A stretch of 64,000 bases of DNA, taken from Pseudomonadota bacterium (GTDB lineage: Bacteria > Pseudomonadota > Alphaproteobacteria > UBA2136 > UBA6156). Shown in pieces: positions 8,824 through 17,382 of the stretch. Made by a program: the position numbers and the translations under genes. Within the stretch, counting starts at the first letter, position 1. Each line of letters begins with the position of its first letter. A model generated the notes under the pieces. That model saw nothing but the letters and a program-made list of their open reading frames with translations. It ran no database searches and was not told where the DNA came from. The stretch is taken from NCBI GenBank assembly GCA_016125035.1, contig WGMN01000011.1:1-64000 (forward strand), read 5' to 3'.

Positions 8824-9127
8824 AGGCCACGGTTAACTCGTTGTAGGCACCTATGATCGCTTCTGCCAGGGCCTGGCGGTCCGTCGCTGGGGTGGCATGC
8901 TGCGCACGCTCACACAAACTTGCCAGCTTCATTCCCCCCAGGTTGGCGGCGGCACCCTTTAAGCGGTGCCCTGCCGCCATCCAGTCGGGCAGGGGGGCTT
9001 CCAGGTTGGCCAGCAGTTGCAAACTTTCAGCTGAAGACGCGCGAAACTCGCGCACGATTTCCTGCTGAAACTCCTTATCATCCTGTGTCGCCCGCAAAAA
9101 ACGGACAGAATCGAGCACTGTTTCCAT
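8783..9127 (-). CDS. HPt-domain phosphotransfer protein
   Basis: 114 aa, a single histidine phosphotransfer domain. AAGHRLKGAAANLGGMKL (from ~residue 51) holds the phosphorylatable His54 and the conserved Lys/Gly of HPt four-helix bundles. It converges on the hybrid kinase and overlaps its last 41 bases on the opposite strand. By position it is the likely phosphorelay partner that takes phosphate from the kinase receiver. No response regulator with an output domain is in this window. Confidence 0.88.
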   Translation of the reverse strand: METVLDSVRFLRATQDDKEFQQEIVREFRASSAESLQLLANLEAPLPDWMAAGHRLKGAAANLGGMKLASLCERAQHATPATDRQALAEAIIGAYNELTVAFTALLESPRSLVV

Positions 9128-9193
9128 GTTGCCAGCATAAAGTTTTTACGCGCCCACTCTCAATTCCCCAAAGGGGAATATTCGCCACTTTCC

Positions 9194-9769
9194 TCACTCA
9201 TCGCAAAAATCACGGAAGGTAATGGAATAACGCAAGGCCTCCACTGCAGGTATGCTGTGCTGCCAATCGCGGCGGCTTTCGCCGGCCATGCAGTAAATCG
9301 ATCTCCCCCGTGCCGGCACGGCAAAGCGGGTCCACGCCACGCCGTTTTTTCGCCGGAGACGAAACTGGCAGGTGCTGCCCAACGAAATCCCGATAACATG
9401 GCCGATGGTGGGTTTATCGCGGTGCCAGCCAATCGCCGCGCCAGGGCTATATTCACTAATCAACGCGCTTAAAATTTTGCCCGGTGCAATCCCCGCAAAC
9501 GCCGCTGCCCGTTGCCGCAGCGGCTCAATAAAGTCCGGCAAACCCCCTCCATGCCAGCCGTAACCCACAATACGCCGGTGCGCCTCATAGCCATGGTGGG
9601 TGGCATGCCGGAAGGGCAGCGATTTAAAAATCTCCAGCAAAGCGACTTCTTCCCCCACGCTCATAAACTCTTCCTGATAAGTGAACCCCCCTGGCATGGC
9701 CTTGCGCATACAAAAAGGCGCCTCAAAAAGCACAAGCTGCTCCCTGCAAAATCTTTGTTCCCGCCCCAT
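9194..9769 (-). CDS. alkB: AlkB-family 2-oxoglutarate/Fe(II) dioxygenase
   Basis: 191 aa from the ATG giving MGREQ; a TTG 21 bases further upstream is possible. The Fe ligands are visible in IGWHRDKP (HxD) and WQHSIPAVEALRYSITFR (distal His plus the RxxxxxR-type 2-oxoglutarate-binding arginines). ISEYSPGAAIGWHRD is typical of the short bacterial AlkB branch, which reverses N-alkyl lesions in DNA/RNA. The gene stands alone and leftward; no ada or other adaptive-response gene is next to it. Confidence 0.85.
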   Translation of the reverse strand: MGREQRFCREQLVLFEAPFCMRKAMPGGFTYQEEFMSVGEEVALLEIFKSLPFRHATHHGYEAHRRIVGYGWHGGGLPDFIEPLRQRAAAFAGIAPGKILSALISEYSPGAAIGWHRDKPTIGHVIGISLGSTCQFRLRRKNGVAWTRFAVPARGRSIYCMAGESRRDWQHSIPAVEALRYSITFRDFCDE

Positions 9770-9956
9770 AACTTGATTGTTGAACGGCAATCAAACAATG
9801 GCAATTAAAATCTCAACCAAGGCAGTTGATTCTCAAACCTCTTCCCTCAAGCATTTGTTCTCTCCTGGCCTCTTCTTGGCGTAAGTGGCCGGGAGGTTAT
9901 AAAAAATTCCCAAAAAGGCATTACAAATTTCCCCCGAGCCCATTCTCAAAATCTCC

Positions 9957-9985
9957 TTGGGGTGTAGTTTTTAAGCTGTTATATT
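9957..9985 (+). promoter_or_regulatory. Candidate sigma70 promoter of the binding-protein operon
   Basis: TTGGGG and TATATT are separated by 17 bases inside an AT-rich stretch between alkB and the first binding-protein gene. Predicted transcription would begin near 9992, ahead of both possible start codons. The -35 box is only a partial match. Confidence 0.4.
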
Positions 9986-10052
9986 GCTTGTGCATTTACC
10001 TTAAGTTCGGGGGCAAATGCAGTGTCTAAAACCCACAAGTGGTGAAGATTTG

Positions 10053-10898
10053 GTGCGTACCTCTCTGGTGATTCTCACCTCGGCAATATTGGCCTTGGCC
10101 GCGGTTTGGCTATTGGGGCCACAGCCAAACGGCGGCAGGCACAAGGAAAGTGCTTATGAGCGCGTCATGCGCACGGGGGTTTTGCGGTGTGGGTATAATG
10201 ATTGGGCTCCACTTTTTAGTATGAATCAGGAATCTGGAAAACCTGAGGGGTTTATGGTCGATTTGTTTGAGGAGATCGGTAAACACGCCAACTTAAAGGT
10301 GGAATGGGCGGCGCAGTTGGACTGGGGCACGATTCCTGCCGATTTGGCGGCGGGGAAGGCGGATAGCTTCTGCGCGGCAATTTACGCCAATGCCGTGCGG
10401 GCACGCGGCATGTTGTTTGGTGATGTGACTGGACGGCAGTATCTGGAACCGTTCGTGCGGGCCGACGATGAACGTTTTAGTGGACCGCCGGAACAGGCCT
10501 TTAACCAGCCTGAAATCCGTGTGGTGGGGTGGGAGGGGACGCCTACATTGATGCAGACGCAGCTGCGCTTTCCCAAGGCTAAAACAGTGATGATGTCGAC
10601 CATGGAAGGAACCTCTAATGCGATGCAAGCGGTGGTGACCGACAAGGCGGATGTGTTTTTTACCACCATGGCGGATGCCTCAACATTTATGAAGCATAAC
10701 CCTGGTAAGCTTAGGAGGTTGGGACGAGAGTATTATCTCGGAATGCAAGCACTTGCCCTAAACGCACCGGAAGATGAGCATAACCTGTTGAATTTTTTGA
10801 ACACCAGTCTGCGAGAATTGAAGAACGATGGCACGTTTGACCGGTTGATGGCGAAGTGGAATAAAATCTCGCCAGACTTTATGGAGGCTGCACCGTGA
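10053..10898 (+). CDS. Extracellular solute-binding protein, family 3 (paralog 1 of 4)
   Basis: 281 aa. N-terminal hydrophobic segment, then KESAYERVMRTGVLRCGY, the hallmark shared by all four tandem paralogs, leading into an amino-acid-type (SBP_bac_3) Venus-flytrap domain (GFMVDLFEEIGK; TDKADVFFTT). The GTG start is chosen because it aligns the signal/anchor with the paralogs; an in-frame ATG at 10017 preceded by ggggg is the alternative. Base composition is clearly more AT-rich than the flanking housekeeping genes. It ends with a 4-base overlap into paralog 2. Confidence 0.82.
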   Translation: MRTSLVILTSAILALAAVWLLGPQPNGGRHKESAYERVMRTGVLRCGYNDWAPLFSMNQESGKPEGFMVDLFEEIGKHANLKVEWAAQLDWGTIPADLAAGKADSFCAAIYANAVRARGMLFGDVTGRQYLEPFVRADDERFSGPPEQAFNQPEIRVVGWEGTPTLMQTQLRFPKAKTVMMSTMEGTSNAMQAVVTDKADVFFTTMADASTFMKHNPGKLRRLGREYYLGMQALALNAPEDEHNLLNFLNTSLRELKNDGTFDRLMAKWNKISPDFMEAAP

Positions 10899-11764
10899 AA
10901 AAGGGGGTTATACTGGTCGCCTTAATGGCAGGGCTTATTGGCGGTTTAGTGGGGGTGTGGGTTTTGCGGCCTGTGGGAGGTGGTGAGGGGCACAAGGAGA
11001 GTGCTTATGAACGGGTGATGCGCACGGGAGTTTTGCGTTGCGGTTATATCGTTTGGGCCCCTTACATTACGAAAGACCCAAAAACCGGAGAAATCAGCGG
11101 AATATGGCACGATTTTACCGAGGAAATTGGCAAGGTTCTGAACCTGAAGATTGTGTGGGCGGAAGAGGTAACCTACGGCGATATCGCCGCCAGCATGCAA
11201 AGTGGTCGGGTGGATGCATTTTGCGGCGGGCTTTGGGCGGTGGGTGAGCGTATCCGTGTGATTGACTTTGCCCGGCCGATAACCTTCCAACCCATTCTTC
11301 CCTACGTACGCACGGCCGACCATCGTTTTGACCATGACCTCAGCCTTATCAACTCTCCGCAAGTGAAGGTTTCCACCATTGATGGAGAGGCCGGCGAGTT
11401 GGTGGCGCAGGAAGATTTTCCCAAGGCTCAATTGGCCTCTTTGCCGCAGCTTTCACCAGCCTCGGATATGTTCAATCAGGTTGTGACAGGGAAGGCCGAT
11501 GTGTTCTTCGCCAATCCAGGCAGCATGTCTACTTTCCTGGCCAACAACCCCGGCAAAGTAAGAGCCTTGGATGTGAAACCTTTGCGTATTTTCCCTGAAG
11601 CTTATGCGGTGGCTTATGGCCAGGGAGATTTGCGAGAGATGCTGGATAAAGCAAGCCGGGCCCTTATCTACCAGGGAATCGTGGATAAAATCGTTCAAAA
11701 GTATGAAACGCCGGGCGCTGGGTTTTGGCGTGTGGCACCAGATTACATTAAACCGGAGGAATAA
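10895..11764 (+). CDS. Extracellular solute-binding protein, family 3 (paralog 2 of 4)
   Basis: 289 aa starting with GTG, which overlaps the previous stop by 4 bases. The anchor MKKGVILVALMAGLIGGLVG contains a glycine zipper-like GLIGGLVG and has no lipobox or clear cleavage site, so the protein may stay membrane-anchored facing the periplasm. HKESAYERVMRTGVLRCGY follows, then SBP_bac_3 motifs (DFTEEIGK; GRVDAFCGG; TGKADVFFAN). Like paralog 1 it is relatively AT-rich. Confidence 0.85.
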   Translation: MKKGVILVALMAGLIGGLVGVWVLRPVGGGEGHKESAYERVMRTGVLRCGYIVWAPYITKDPKTGEISGIWHDFTEEIGKVLNLKIVWAEEVTYGDIAASMQSGRVDAFCGGLWAVGERIRVIDFARPITFQPILPYVRTADHRFDHDLSLINSPQVKVSTIDGEAGELVAQEDFPKAQLASLPQLSPASDMFNQVVTGKADVFFANPGSMSTFLANNPGKVRALDVKPLRIFPEAYAVAYGQGDLREMLDKASRALIYQGIVDKIVQKYETPGAGFWRVAPDYIKPEE

Positions 11765-11766
11765 AA

Positions 11767-12636
11767 ATGCGTGTTGGTATCATTCTTCTTGCCTTAGTGG
11801 CAGGGCTTATGGGCGGCTTGCTGGGCGTAACCCTTATCAAGCCTCACCCTCAGGGTGTGGAAGCTGTGCATGAGTCGGCCTACCAGCGTGTATTGCGCAC
11901 CAAAACACTCCGCTGCGGGTATGCGCTTTATGATGTTCTACTGCAGAAGGACCCTAATAGTGGCAAGCTTTCCGGCATTTTCTACGACCTAACCGAGGCG
12001 ATGGCCAAGGAGTTGGGGCTGAAGGTGGAATGGACCATGGAGGTGGGTTACGGCGACATTGAAGAGGCGTTGCGCAGCGACAAGTTTGATATGTTCTGCA
12101 CCGGGGCGATGACCAACCCCAAGCGCGCCAAGCACAGCTTGCAGACGATACCGCTTTACTACAGCGGGTTGGTGGCGTGGGTGCGGGCGGGAGACCATCG
12201 GTTTGATGGTGATTTGGCCAAGCTGAACAACGTGGATGTGCGTTTGGCGACGCGCGATGGTGATGCCTCTGACGAGATTGCGGGGCGGTTGTTCCCCCAA
12301 GCGAAGAAAGTGGCCAGCGCGCAGCTGGCGGACTTTACGCAGATGCTGATGGACGTGAAGGCGGGCAAGGCCGATGCGACGTTCTTCGACCCGGAGTTCG
12401 GCGCGCGGTTTTTAGAGGCCAACCCGGGTTCTGTGCGGGCGATTTTTGCCGACCGGCCGCTGTTTTTGGCGCCAGTGACGATGATGTTGCCGATGGCTGA
12501 GCCGCAATTGAAGAACATGGTGGACGCCACCCTGCGCAACATGGTGCTGCGCGGCGATATGCAGGCGCTGATGCGGAAATATGTGGGGACAACGAAGTAT
12601 TTCTGGTTTGATGCGATGCCGGAGAAGGGAGAATAA
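11767..12636 (+). CDS. Extracellular solute-binding protein, family 3 (paralog 3 of 4)
   Basis: 289 aa; an aaccggaggaataaaa Shine-Dalgarno precedes the ATG. Same layout: a Gly-rich hydrophobic anchor (LMGGLLGVTLI), then HESAYQRVLRTKTLRCGY and the binding-protein fold (IFYDLTEAMAKELG; DKFDMFCTG; GKADATFFD). The AGLMGG...G anchor repeats the pattern of paralogs 2 and 4. It begins two bases after paralog 2. Confidence 0.85.
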   Translation: MRVGIILLALVAGLMGGLLGVTLIKPHPQGVEAVHESAYQRVLRTKTLRCGYALYDVLLQKDPNSGKLSGIFYDLTEAMAKELGLKVEWTMEVGYGDIEEALRSDKFDMFCTGAMTNPKRAKHSLQTIPLYYSGLVAWVRAGDHRFDGDLAKLNNVDVRLATRDGDASDEIAGRLFPQAKKVASAQLADFTQMLMDVKAGKADATFFDPEFGARFLEANPGSVRAIFADRPLFLAPVTMMLPMAEPQLKNMVDATLRNMVLRGDMQALMRKYVGTTKYFWFDAMPEKGE

Positions 12637-12639
12637 ACG

Positions 12640-13500
12640 ATGAAGAAATTCGGTTTTGCCGTAACTCTGCTGGTAGGCTTAGTGGGCGGTCTTTTGGGAG
12701 CATGGCTGTTCAGCGACAACGGTGGTGTGGCAGTCCACAAGGAAAGTGCCTATGAGCGCGTCATGCGCACCGGAACCATCCGCTGCGGGTATTACATGTT
12801 CAAACCGATGAGCTGGAAAGACCCCACCACCGGCCAGATGGAGGGGATGGCGGTGGCCTTTGCCAAAGAGCTGGAAAAACGCTCCGGCATCAAGATGGCA
12901 TGGACCGAGGAGGTGACCTTCGGCAACATGTATGAGGGGCTGAAAACCGGCCGCTATGATGCTATCTGCACCCCCACCTGGCCCGACGGTAACGCGGCCA
13001 AGGTGGTGGATTACGGAAAGAGCTGGTTCTATGCCGGTATTATCCCCATCGTGCGGGCGGATGAAACGCGGTTTGCCTCCTATGCGGATTTTAACCGCCT
13101 GGATGTACGGCTGGTGACGCAGGAGGGCAACTCGTTGGAGGTTCAGGCGCGCACGTTGTTCCCGCAAGCCAAGCAGGTAGTGTTGCCGCCGATTGCGGAT
13201 TCCGGCGAGTTCGACACCGCATTGCTAACCGGCAAGGCCGACGTGATGTTTTGCGACATGAACCGCTACCTGCAAACCGACGCCAGCCACCCCGGAAAGT
13301 TAAAGGTACTGGACTGGTCGCCGGTGCAGGTGAACCCCTTTAAAATGGCCGTGAACAAAGGCGAGGGGGGCCTCAACGCCTTTTTGAGCGAAAACGTGGA
13401 AAGTATGATTAACGACGGCACGATGGTGCGTATTATCAAGCAATACCAACCCGTGCCGAAGACCTTCCTACCGGTGACAAAGCCCTACGCGGAAGATTAG
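12640..13500 (+). CDS. Extracellular solute-binding protein, family 3 (paralog 4 of 4)
   Basis: 286 aa, preceded by gagaagggagaataaacg. Anchor LLVGLVGGLLGAWLF, then HKESAYERVMRTGTIRCGY and the family 3 domain (GMAVAFAKELEKRSGIKMAW; GKADVMFCD). GC content is back to that of the surrounding genome. It is followed 11 bases later by the permease, which makes it the most likely direct transporter partner. Confidence 0.85.
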   Translation: MKKFGFAVTLLVGLVGGLLGAWLFSDNGGVAVHKESAYERVMRTGTIRCGYYMFKPMSWKDPTTGQMEGMAVAFAKELEKRSGIKMAWTEEVTFGNMYEGLKTGRYDAICTPTWPDGNAAKVVDYGKSWFYAGIIPIVRADETRFASYADFNRLDVRLVTQEGNSLEVQARTLFPQAKQVVLPPIADSGEFDTALLTGKADVMFCDMNRYLQTDASHPGKLKVLDWSPVQVNPFKMAVNKGEGGLNAFLSENVESMINDGTMVRIIKQYQPVPKTFLPVTKPYAED

Positions 13501-13511
13501 GTTACAAACAC

Positions 13512-14183
13512 ATGTTCCTCACCGCCGCCCAAATCCTCTGGGAGTACCGCGAAGCCTTCTTAAAGGGCCTGGCGGTCACGCTGGAGATGAGCGCCATCAT
13601 CTGGAGTGTAGGTATTGTGCTGGGCTTCACCCTGGGGTGGCTGGGCGCCACTTACCGGGACAGCGTCGGCCAGGTGGTGCGCTGGACGTCTTTTGTGCTC
13701 GGCGGCGTGCCCATCCTGGTGTTCCTATTCTGGCTGCATTACCCGGCGCAGGCGATGTTCAACCTGGTGATTGACCCGTTCTACACCGCCACCTTCACCT
13801 TCACGGTCATCAACGTGGTGGCCATTGCCGAGCTGGTGCGCGGCGCCCTGATGGACTTCCCTCAGCAATACCTCACCGCCGCCAAGGTGTGCGGTGTACC
13901 AGCGCGGCAGACGTTTTTACGCATCCAATTGCCTCTGCTGCTGCGCGGGGTCATTCCGGCGCTGCTGATGCTGCAAATCGTCATGCTGCACACCACGCTG
14001 TTTGCCAGCCTGATTTCAGTGGAGGAAATCTTCCGCATTGCCCAGCGCATCAACGCACTCATCTACAAACCGGTGGAAATCTACACCGCGCTGGGGGTGT
14101 TCTTCCTGGCCGTCAGCCTGCCGGTGAACGGCTTTGCCCTGTGGTTCAAGGCGCGTTACACGCGCGATACCTCGGAGAACTAA
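13512..14183 (+). CDS. ABC amino-acid-type transporter permease
   Basis: 223 aa with five or six membrane helices. The inner-membrane coupling loop is EYLTAAKVCGVPARQTFLRIQLP-like, with the conserved E/Q-Y..AA...G.P..Q.F..I.LP (EAA) pattern around residue 115-140 that docks the ATPase. HisM/GlnP-like length and topology. Only one permease is encoded, so the channel is probably a homodimer. It lies 11 bases after the fourth binding protein and 3 bases before the ATPase. Confidence 0.88.
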   Translation: MFLTAAQILWEYREAFLKGLAVTLEMSAIIWSVGIVLGFTLGWLGATYRDSVGQVVRWTSFVLGGVPILVFLFWLHYPAQAMFNLVIDPFYTATFTFTVINVVAIAELVRGALMDFPQQYLTAAKVCGVPARQTFLRIQLPLLLRGVIPALLMLQIVMLHTTLFASLISVEEIFRIAQRINALIYKPVEIYTALGVFFLAVSLPVNGFALWFKARYTRDTSEN

Positions 14184-14186
14184 CCC

Positions 14187-14930
14187 ATGCTCACCGCCAC
14201 CAACCTCAGCAAAAACTACCAGGGCCACAAGGTGCTTAAAGGCGTAAGCCTCAGCCTCAAGCCCGGCGAGATTACCACCGTGCTGGGGCCCTCCGGCTCC
14301 GGCAAAACCACGTTGCTGAAGCTCCTCTCCCTGCTCGAGGCAGCAGATGCCGGCAGCCTGATGGTGGATGAGAAAATCTACAACTTCCCCTGGGATGACC
14401 GAGGCGGCGCCTACCCCCTCGTGGGGCCGTGGCCCAAGCTAACAGTCGTGTTCCAACAGCTGTTCCTGTGGCCGCACCTCACCCTGCGCGAGAACATTTT
14501 ACTGCCGGTGCTGGCCCGTGGCGCCACCGAGGCCAGCGTGAAGAAAGACCTGGCGGAATTGGTGGACATTATGGAAATGGGCGAGTTCCTGGACCGCTAC
14601 CCCAACCAGGTGTCTGGCGGCCAAAAGCAACGCGCGGCCCTGGCGCGGGCCATTTTGCTGAAACCGCAGTACCTGCTGCTGGATGAGATCACCTCGGCGC
14701 TGGATGTGATCCAGGTCGCCAAAATTGTGGAACTGTTACCGCTGCTGGCCAAACGCGGCATCGGCATGGTGCTGGTCACCCACCTGCTTAACTTCGCCCG
14801 CAAAACCGCCGACAACGTGCTGTACATGGAAAATGGCGCTGTGGTGGAAGAAGGCGCGCGGAGCATCTTGGCCAAGCCCAAAAGCAAGCAGCTGCGCGCC
14901 TTTCTCCAGGCGGCGGATAAAGCCAGTTAA
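14187..14930 (+). CDS. ABC transporter ATP-binding protein (polar amino acid type)
   Basis: 247 aa. Walker A GPSGSGKTT (~34-42), Q-loop in FQQLFLWPHLT, signature VSGGQKQRAAL (~142-152), Walker B YLLLDEITSALD (~160-171) with catalytic Glu, H-loop VLVTHLL. The Walker B region reads DEITSALD as in GlnQ/HisP-type ATPases. It completes the importer made by the preceding permease and, presumably, one or more of the four binding proteins. It ends 24 bases from the convergent DUF3299 gene. Confidence 0.92.
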   Translation: MLTATNLSKNYQGHKVLKGVSLSLKPGEITTVLGPSGSGKTTLLKLLSLLEAADAGSLMVDEKIYNFPWDDRGGAYPLVGPWPKLTVVFQQLFLWPHLTLRENILLPVLARGATEASVKKDLAELVDIMEMGEFLDRYPNQVSGGQKQRAALARAILLKPQYLLLDEITSALDVIQVAKIVELLPLLAKRGIGMVLVTHLLNFARKTADNVLYMENGAVVEEGARSILAKPKSKQLRAFLQAADKAS

Positions 14931-14954
14931 GAGAAGGGCCCGCCAGGCGCCAGA

Positions 14955-15527
14955 TTATGGCAGTCCATCCCCGCCATCCCTCCCACCGGAAGGATTCACC
15001 ATCCCGTAGCTCACCTTCTTCTGCTTCAGCAGCACACCGTCCTTCATCACAAAAAAGATGCCGTTCTCGGTGTTGTTGGTCAGGCGGAAGGTCCCCTGCA
15101 TGGTCAGCATGGTGTCGTCGTAGGGTACGCCTTTCTTGGCGATCACCTCAATCACTTCATTGGGCTCGCCCGGCGGGCAAAAAGGGCAGGTCGGCGTCCG
15201 CTTGGAAAGCAGGAAGTGGGTAGATTTCTCTCCGCTGTCCATCGGCAGCATAAAGCCATCCACGGTAATCGTCCGCCCGTTCATCGCCTTGATCTCCGGG
15301 GTAAGCTTGGCGGTGATATGCGGCTCTTTGTTGCTGTAGCTTATTTTGGATTTGATCAACGTATTCCACACCACCCCGCTGGCCATCGGCAGGCTCTCTT
15401 GTGCTTTACGCTCATCAATCGGCTGGTAGGCACTGTCATCATCGGCCTTGCTGGAAAAGGCAAACCCCGCACTGGCCGTTAAAACGGCCAGTGCGGTAAG
15501 GGGGAACAGGCAGGTTCTCATATGCAT
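14955..15527 (-). CDS. DUF3299 secreted protein
   Basis: 190 aa; a cleavable-looking signal peptide (FPLTALAVLTASAGFAFS). CPFCPPGEPNEVIEV around residue 112 is the characteristic Cys motif of DUF3299 proteins, which are commonly found next to FtsX-like ABC systems. GFMLPMDSGEKSTHFLLS precedes it. The start has an aaaaggaaaggat Shine-Dalgarno. It is the last gene of the leftward zur operon. The adjacency of DUF3299, FtsX-like permease and ATPase resembles the ZrgABCDE-type zinc systems described in Vibrio; the match is by family and context only. Confidence 0.75.
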   Translation of the reverse strand: MHMRTCLFPLTALAVLTASAGFAFSSKADDDSAYQPIDERKAQESLPMASGVVWNTLIKSKISYSNKEPHITAKLTPEIKAMNGRTITVDGFMLPMDSGEKSTHFLLSKRTPTCPFCPPGEPNEVIEVIAKKGVPYDDTMLTMQGTFRLTNNTENGIFFVMKDGVLLKQKKVSYGMVNPSGGRDGGDGLP

Positions 15528-15538
15528 ATCCTTTCCTT

Positions 15539-16738
15539 TTACCGGCTGGCCAGCAAGCGCGGCAGGCTCAGGCGGTAGATACGCAGCGCGGGCACAAAGG
15601 CCCCCACCAGCCCCAGGCCCACCACTGCGGCAAACAGGCAGGCGTAGGCTTGCGGGTCGGCCACCGTGCCTTCGGCCAGCTGCCCGCCAAAAACCTGGGC
15701 GGCGGCAAAACGCGCAAAGCCGTAACTCAGCGCCAGCCCCAGCGCGGCCCCCAGCGCGCTGATGGTCACGCCCTCCAGCAGCACCAGGCGCATCACCTTA
15801 AACGGCCCGGCACCAAAGCAACGCATCAACGCCAGGTCGTAAAGGCGCTGGCGCATCGCTTCAGCCATCGCCACCAGCAACCCCAGCGCGGCAATGCCGA
15901 TAAACACCCCGCCGATAAGCTTCAGCGTATCACTGCCCACACCCACCAGCTTGCGCAGGCGCGCGGCCTCCCACGCGGGGCTGGCCGCCTGCATGTCGGT
16001 CTGCTTGTTGATAAGCCTCGGCAGGCTCGCCACCGCCAGCGGCGTGCGGTACTTCACCAGCACTGCGGTCACTTCGCGGTTCTCGGGTTTGGGGCGCTCT
16101 TCCACCGGGGTGTCGTCGTCGTTTTCGTGCACATACCACACGCTGTCCACGGGGGTCAGCACCAGCCGGTCCAAAATGGTGCCGCTGGGCTTTAAAATTC
16201 CCACCAGGGTGTAGGGCGCAAAGCTGTGCAGCTCTCCTCCCGGCGCCAACCCGTGCGACCCTGCAAATTTTCCGCCCAGCTTCAGCCCCAGCGCCTGCGC
16301 CACGTCATGCCCGGCCACCGCCTCCATGGTGTGGGCAAACATCCTCCCGCCGGGCTGCAGGCGCGCGCCGTACCAATCCGCGTAGTCCGGGGTGGTGCCC
16401 ACAATGCGGTAACCGGCCAGGTTATCGCCCAGCGCCAGCGGCACTGTGGCTTTAATGAGCGGGTTGTCCTTCAGCGCCTCGGCTTCTTTTAAGGGTATGT
16501 TCCCGGTGGGCACGTCGGCGTGCAACACGGCAGAGAGCACCAGCTGCAACGGGCTGCCCTTGGCTCCCACCACCATGTCGATGCCCTGCAGGTTGCGCGT
16601 CAGGTTGTGCTCAAACTGGCTGCCCACCGCCAGCACCCCTGCCATCAGCGCCGTCCCCAGCGCAAACAGCACCACGTTATACCCGGTGCGCAACGCGTTG
16701 TGCTTCAGGTAGGCCATCATCAAACCGAATGTGCTCAT
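15539..16738 (-). CDS. FtsX-like ABC transporter permease
   Basis: 399 aa. MacB/FtsX topology: one N-terminal TM (~18-38), a large periplasmic domain (~40-265), then three C-terminal TMs (~272-292, 322-342, 367-387). VSQ/GAKGSPLQLVLSAVLH is typical of the YbjZ/LolE-like subgroup. It pairs with the ATPase encoded 2 bases upstream. Such complexes move substrates by mechanotransmission rather than as importers. With Zur upstream and DUF3299 downstream, a role in zinc or metallophore handling is inferred. Confidence 0.85.
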   Translation of the reverse strand: MSTFGLMMAYLKHNALRTGYNVVLFALGTALMAGVLAVGSQFEHNLTRNLQGIDMVVGAKGSPLQLVLSAVLHADVPTGNIPLKEAEALKDNPLIKATVPLALGDNLAGYRIVGTTPDYADWYGARLQPGGRMFAHTMEAVAGHDVAQALGLKLGGKFAGSHGLAPGGELHSFAPYTLVGILKPSGTILDRLVLTPVDSVWYVHENDDDTPVEERPKPENREVTAVLVKYRTPLAVASLPRLINKQTDMQAASPAWEAARLRKLVGVGSDTLKLIGGVFIGIAALGLLVAMAEAMRQRLYDLALMRCFGAGPFKVMRLVLLEGVTISALGAALGLALSYGFARFAAAQVFGGQLAEGTVADPQAYACLFAAVVGLGLVGAFVPALRIYRLSLPRLLASR

Positions 16739-16740
16739 GG

Positions 16741-17379
16741 CTATTCTCCCTTCAGGCTCAGCGTTTGGCTGAAGTGTTTCTTAATCCGCGCATCATGGCT
16801 GGCGGCGACCACCTGCGCCCCCACGCTCTCAGCCGTTTCCAGCAGAAGGCCGATCACCGCCTCCGCCGCCTCGTCGTCCAGCGCCGAGGTCGGCTCATCC
16901 GCCAGCACCAGCTGCGGCTTGTGCACCAACGCACGGGCCACACCCACCCGCTGCTGCTGGCCGAGGCTCAACTCATGCGGGCGCCGCTGCGCCAGTTTCC
17001 CCAAGCCCAGCTTCTCCAGCAACGCCAGCGCGTGGGCCTGCTCCACCGCCAGCCCGGCCATAAAGGGCGCCACCAGCACGTTCTGCAACACGGTCAGCGG
17101 CGCCATCAGGTGCGGCTGCTGGAACACAAAGCCGATATTCCGCCCGCGATACGCATCCCGCGCAGCGGCGGGCAAAGCCGTCATCTCGGTTTCGCCGAGA
17201 TAAATCCTCCCCTTCTGCGGCTGCAAAAGCCCGGCCAGCAAAAACAGCAGGCTGCTTTTGCCAGAGCCGGAAGGCCCCTGCACCAACAGGTGTTGGCTGT
17301 TGTTAAGGCGCAGTTTGCGCACATCAATCAAGGGGGCTTTGGCGCTGTAGCCAAAGCCCAGGTTGCTTATTTCCAGCAT
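16741..17379 (-). CDS. MacB/LolD-like ABC transporter ATPase
   Basis: 212 aa. Walker A QGPSGSGKSSLL (~34-45), Q-loop FVFQQPHLM, signature LSLGQQQRVGVARAL, Walker B LVLADEPTSALDD, H-loop AASHD. Note the LSLGQ signature in place of the usual LSGGQ. It drives the FtsX-like permease that begins 2 bases downstream. The small secreted protein gene ends 3 bases before its start, which supports one operon from zur through DUF3299. Confidence 0.9.
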   Translation of the reverse strand: MLEISNLGFGYSAKAPLIDVRKLRLNNSQHLLVQGPSGSGKSSLLFLLAGLLQPQKGRIYLGETEMTALPAAARDAYRGRNIGFVFQQPHLMAPLTVLQNVLVAPFMAGLAVEQAHALALLEKLGLGKLAQRRPHELSLGQQQRVGVARALVHKPQLVLADEPTSALDDEAAEAVIGLLLETAESVGAQVVAASHDARIKKHFSQTLSLKGE

Positions 17380-17382
17380 AGT

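Noticed and set aside
9826-10029. 67-aa frame before the binding-protein array
   Set aside because: AT-rich noncoding composition, no ribosome site, and it overlaps the candidate promoter.
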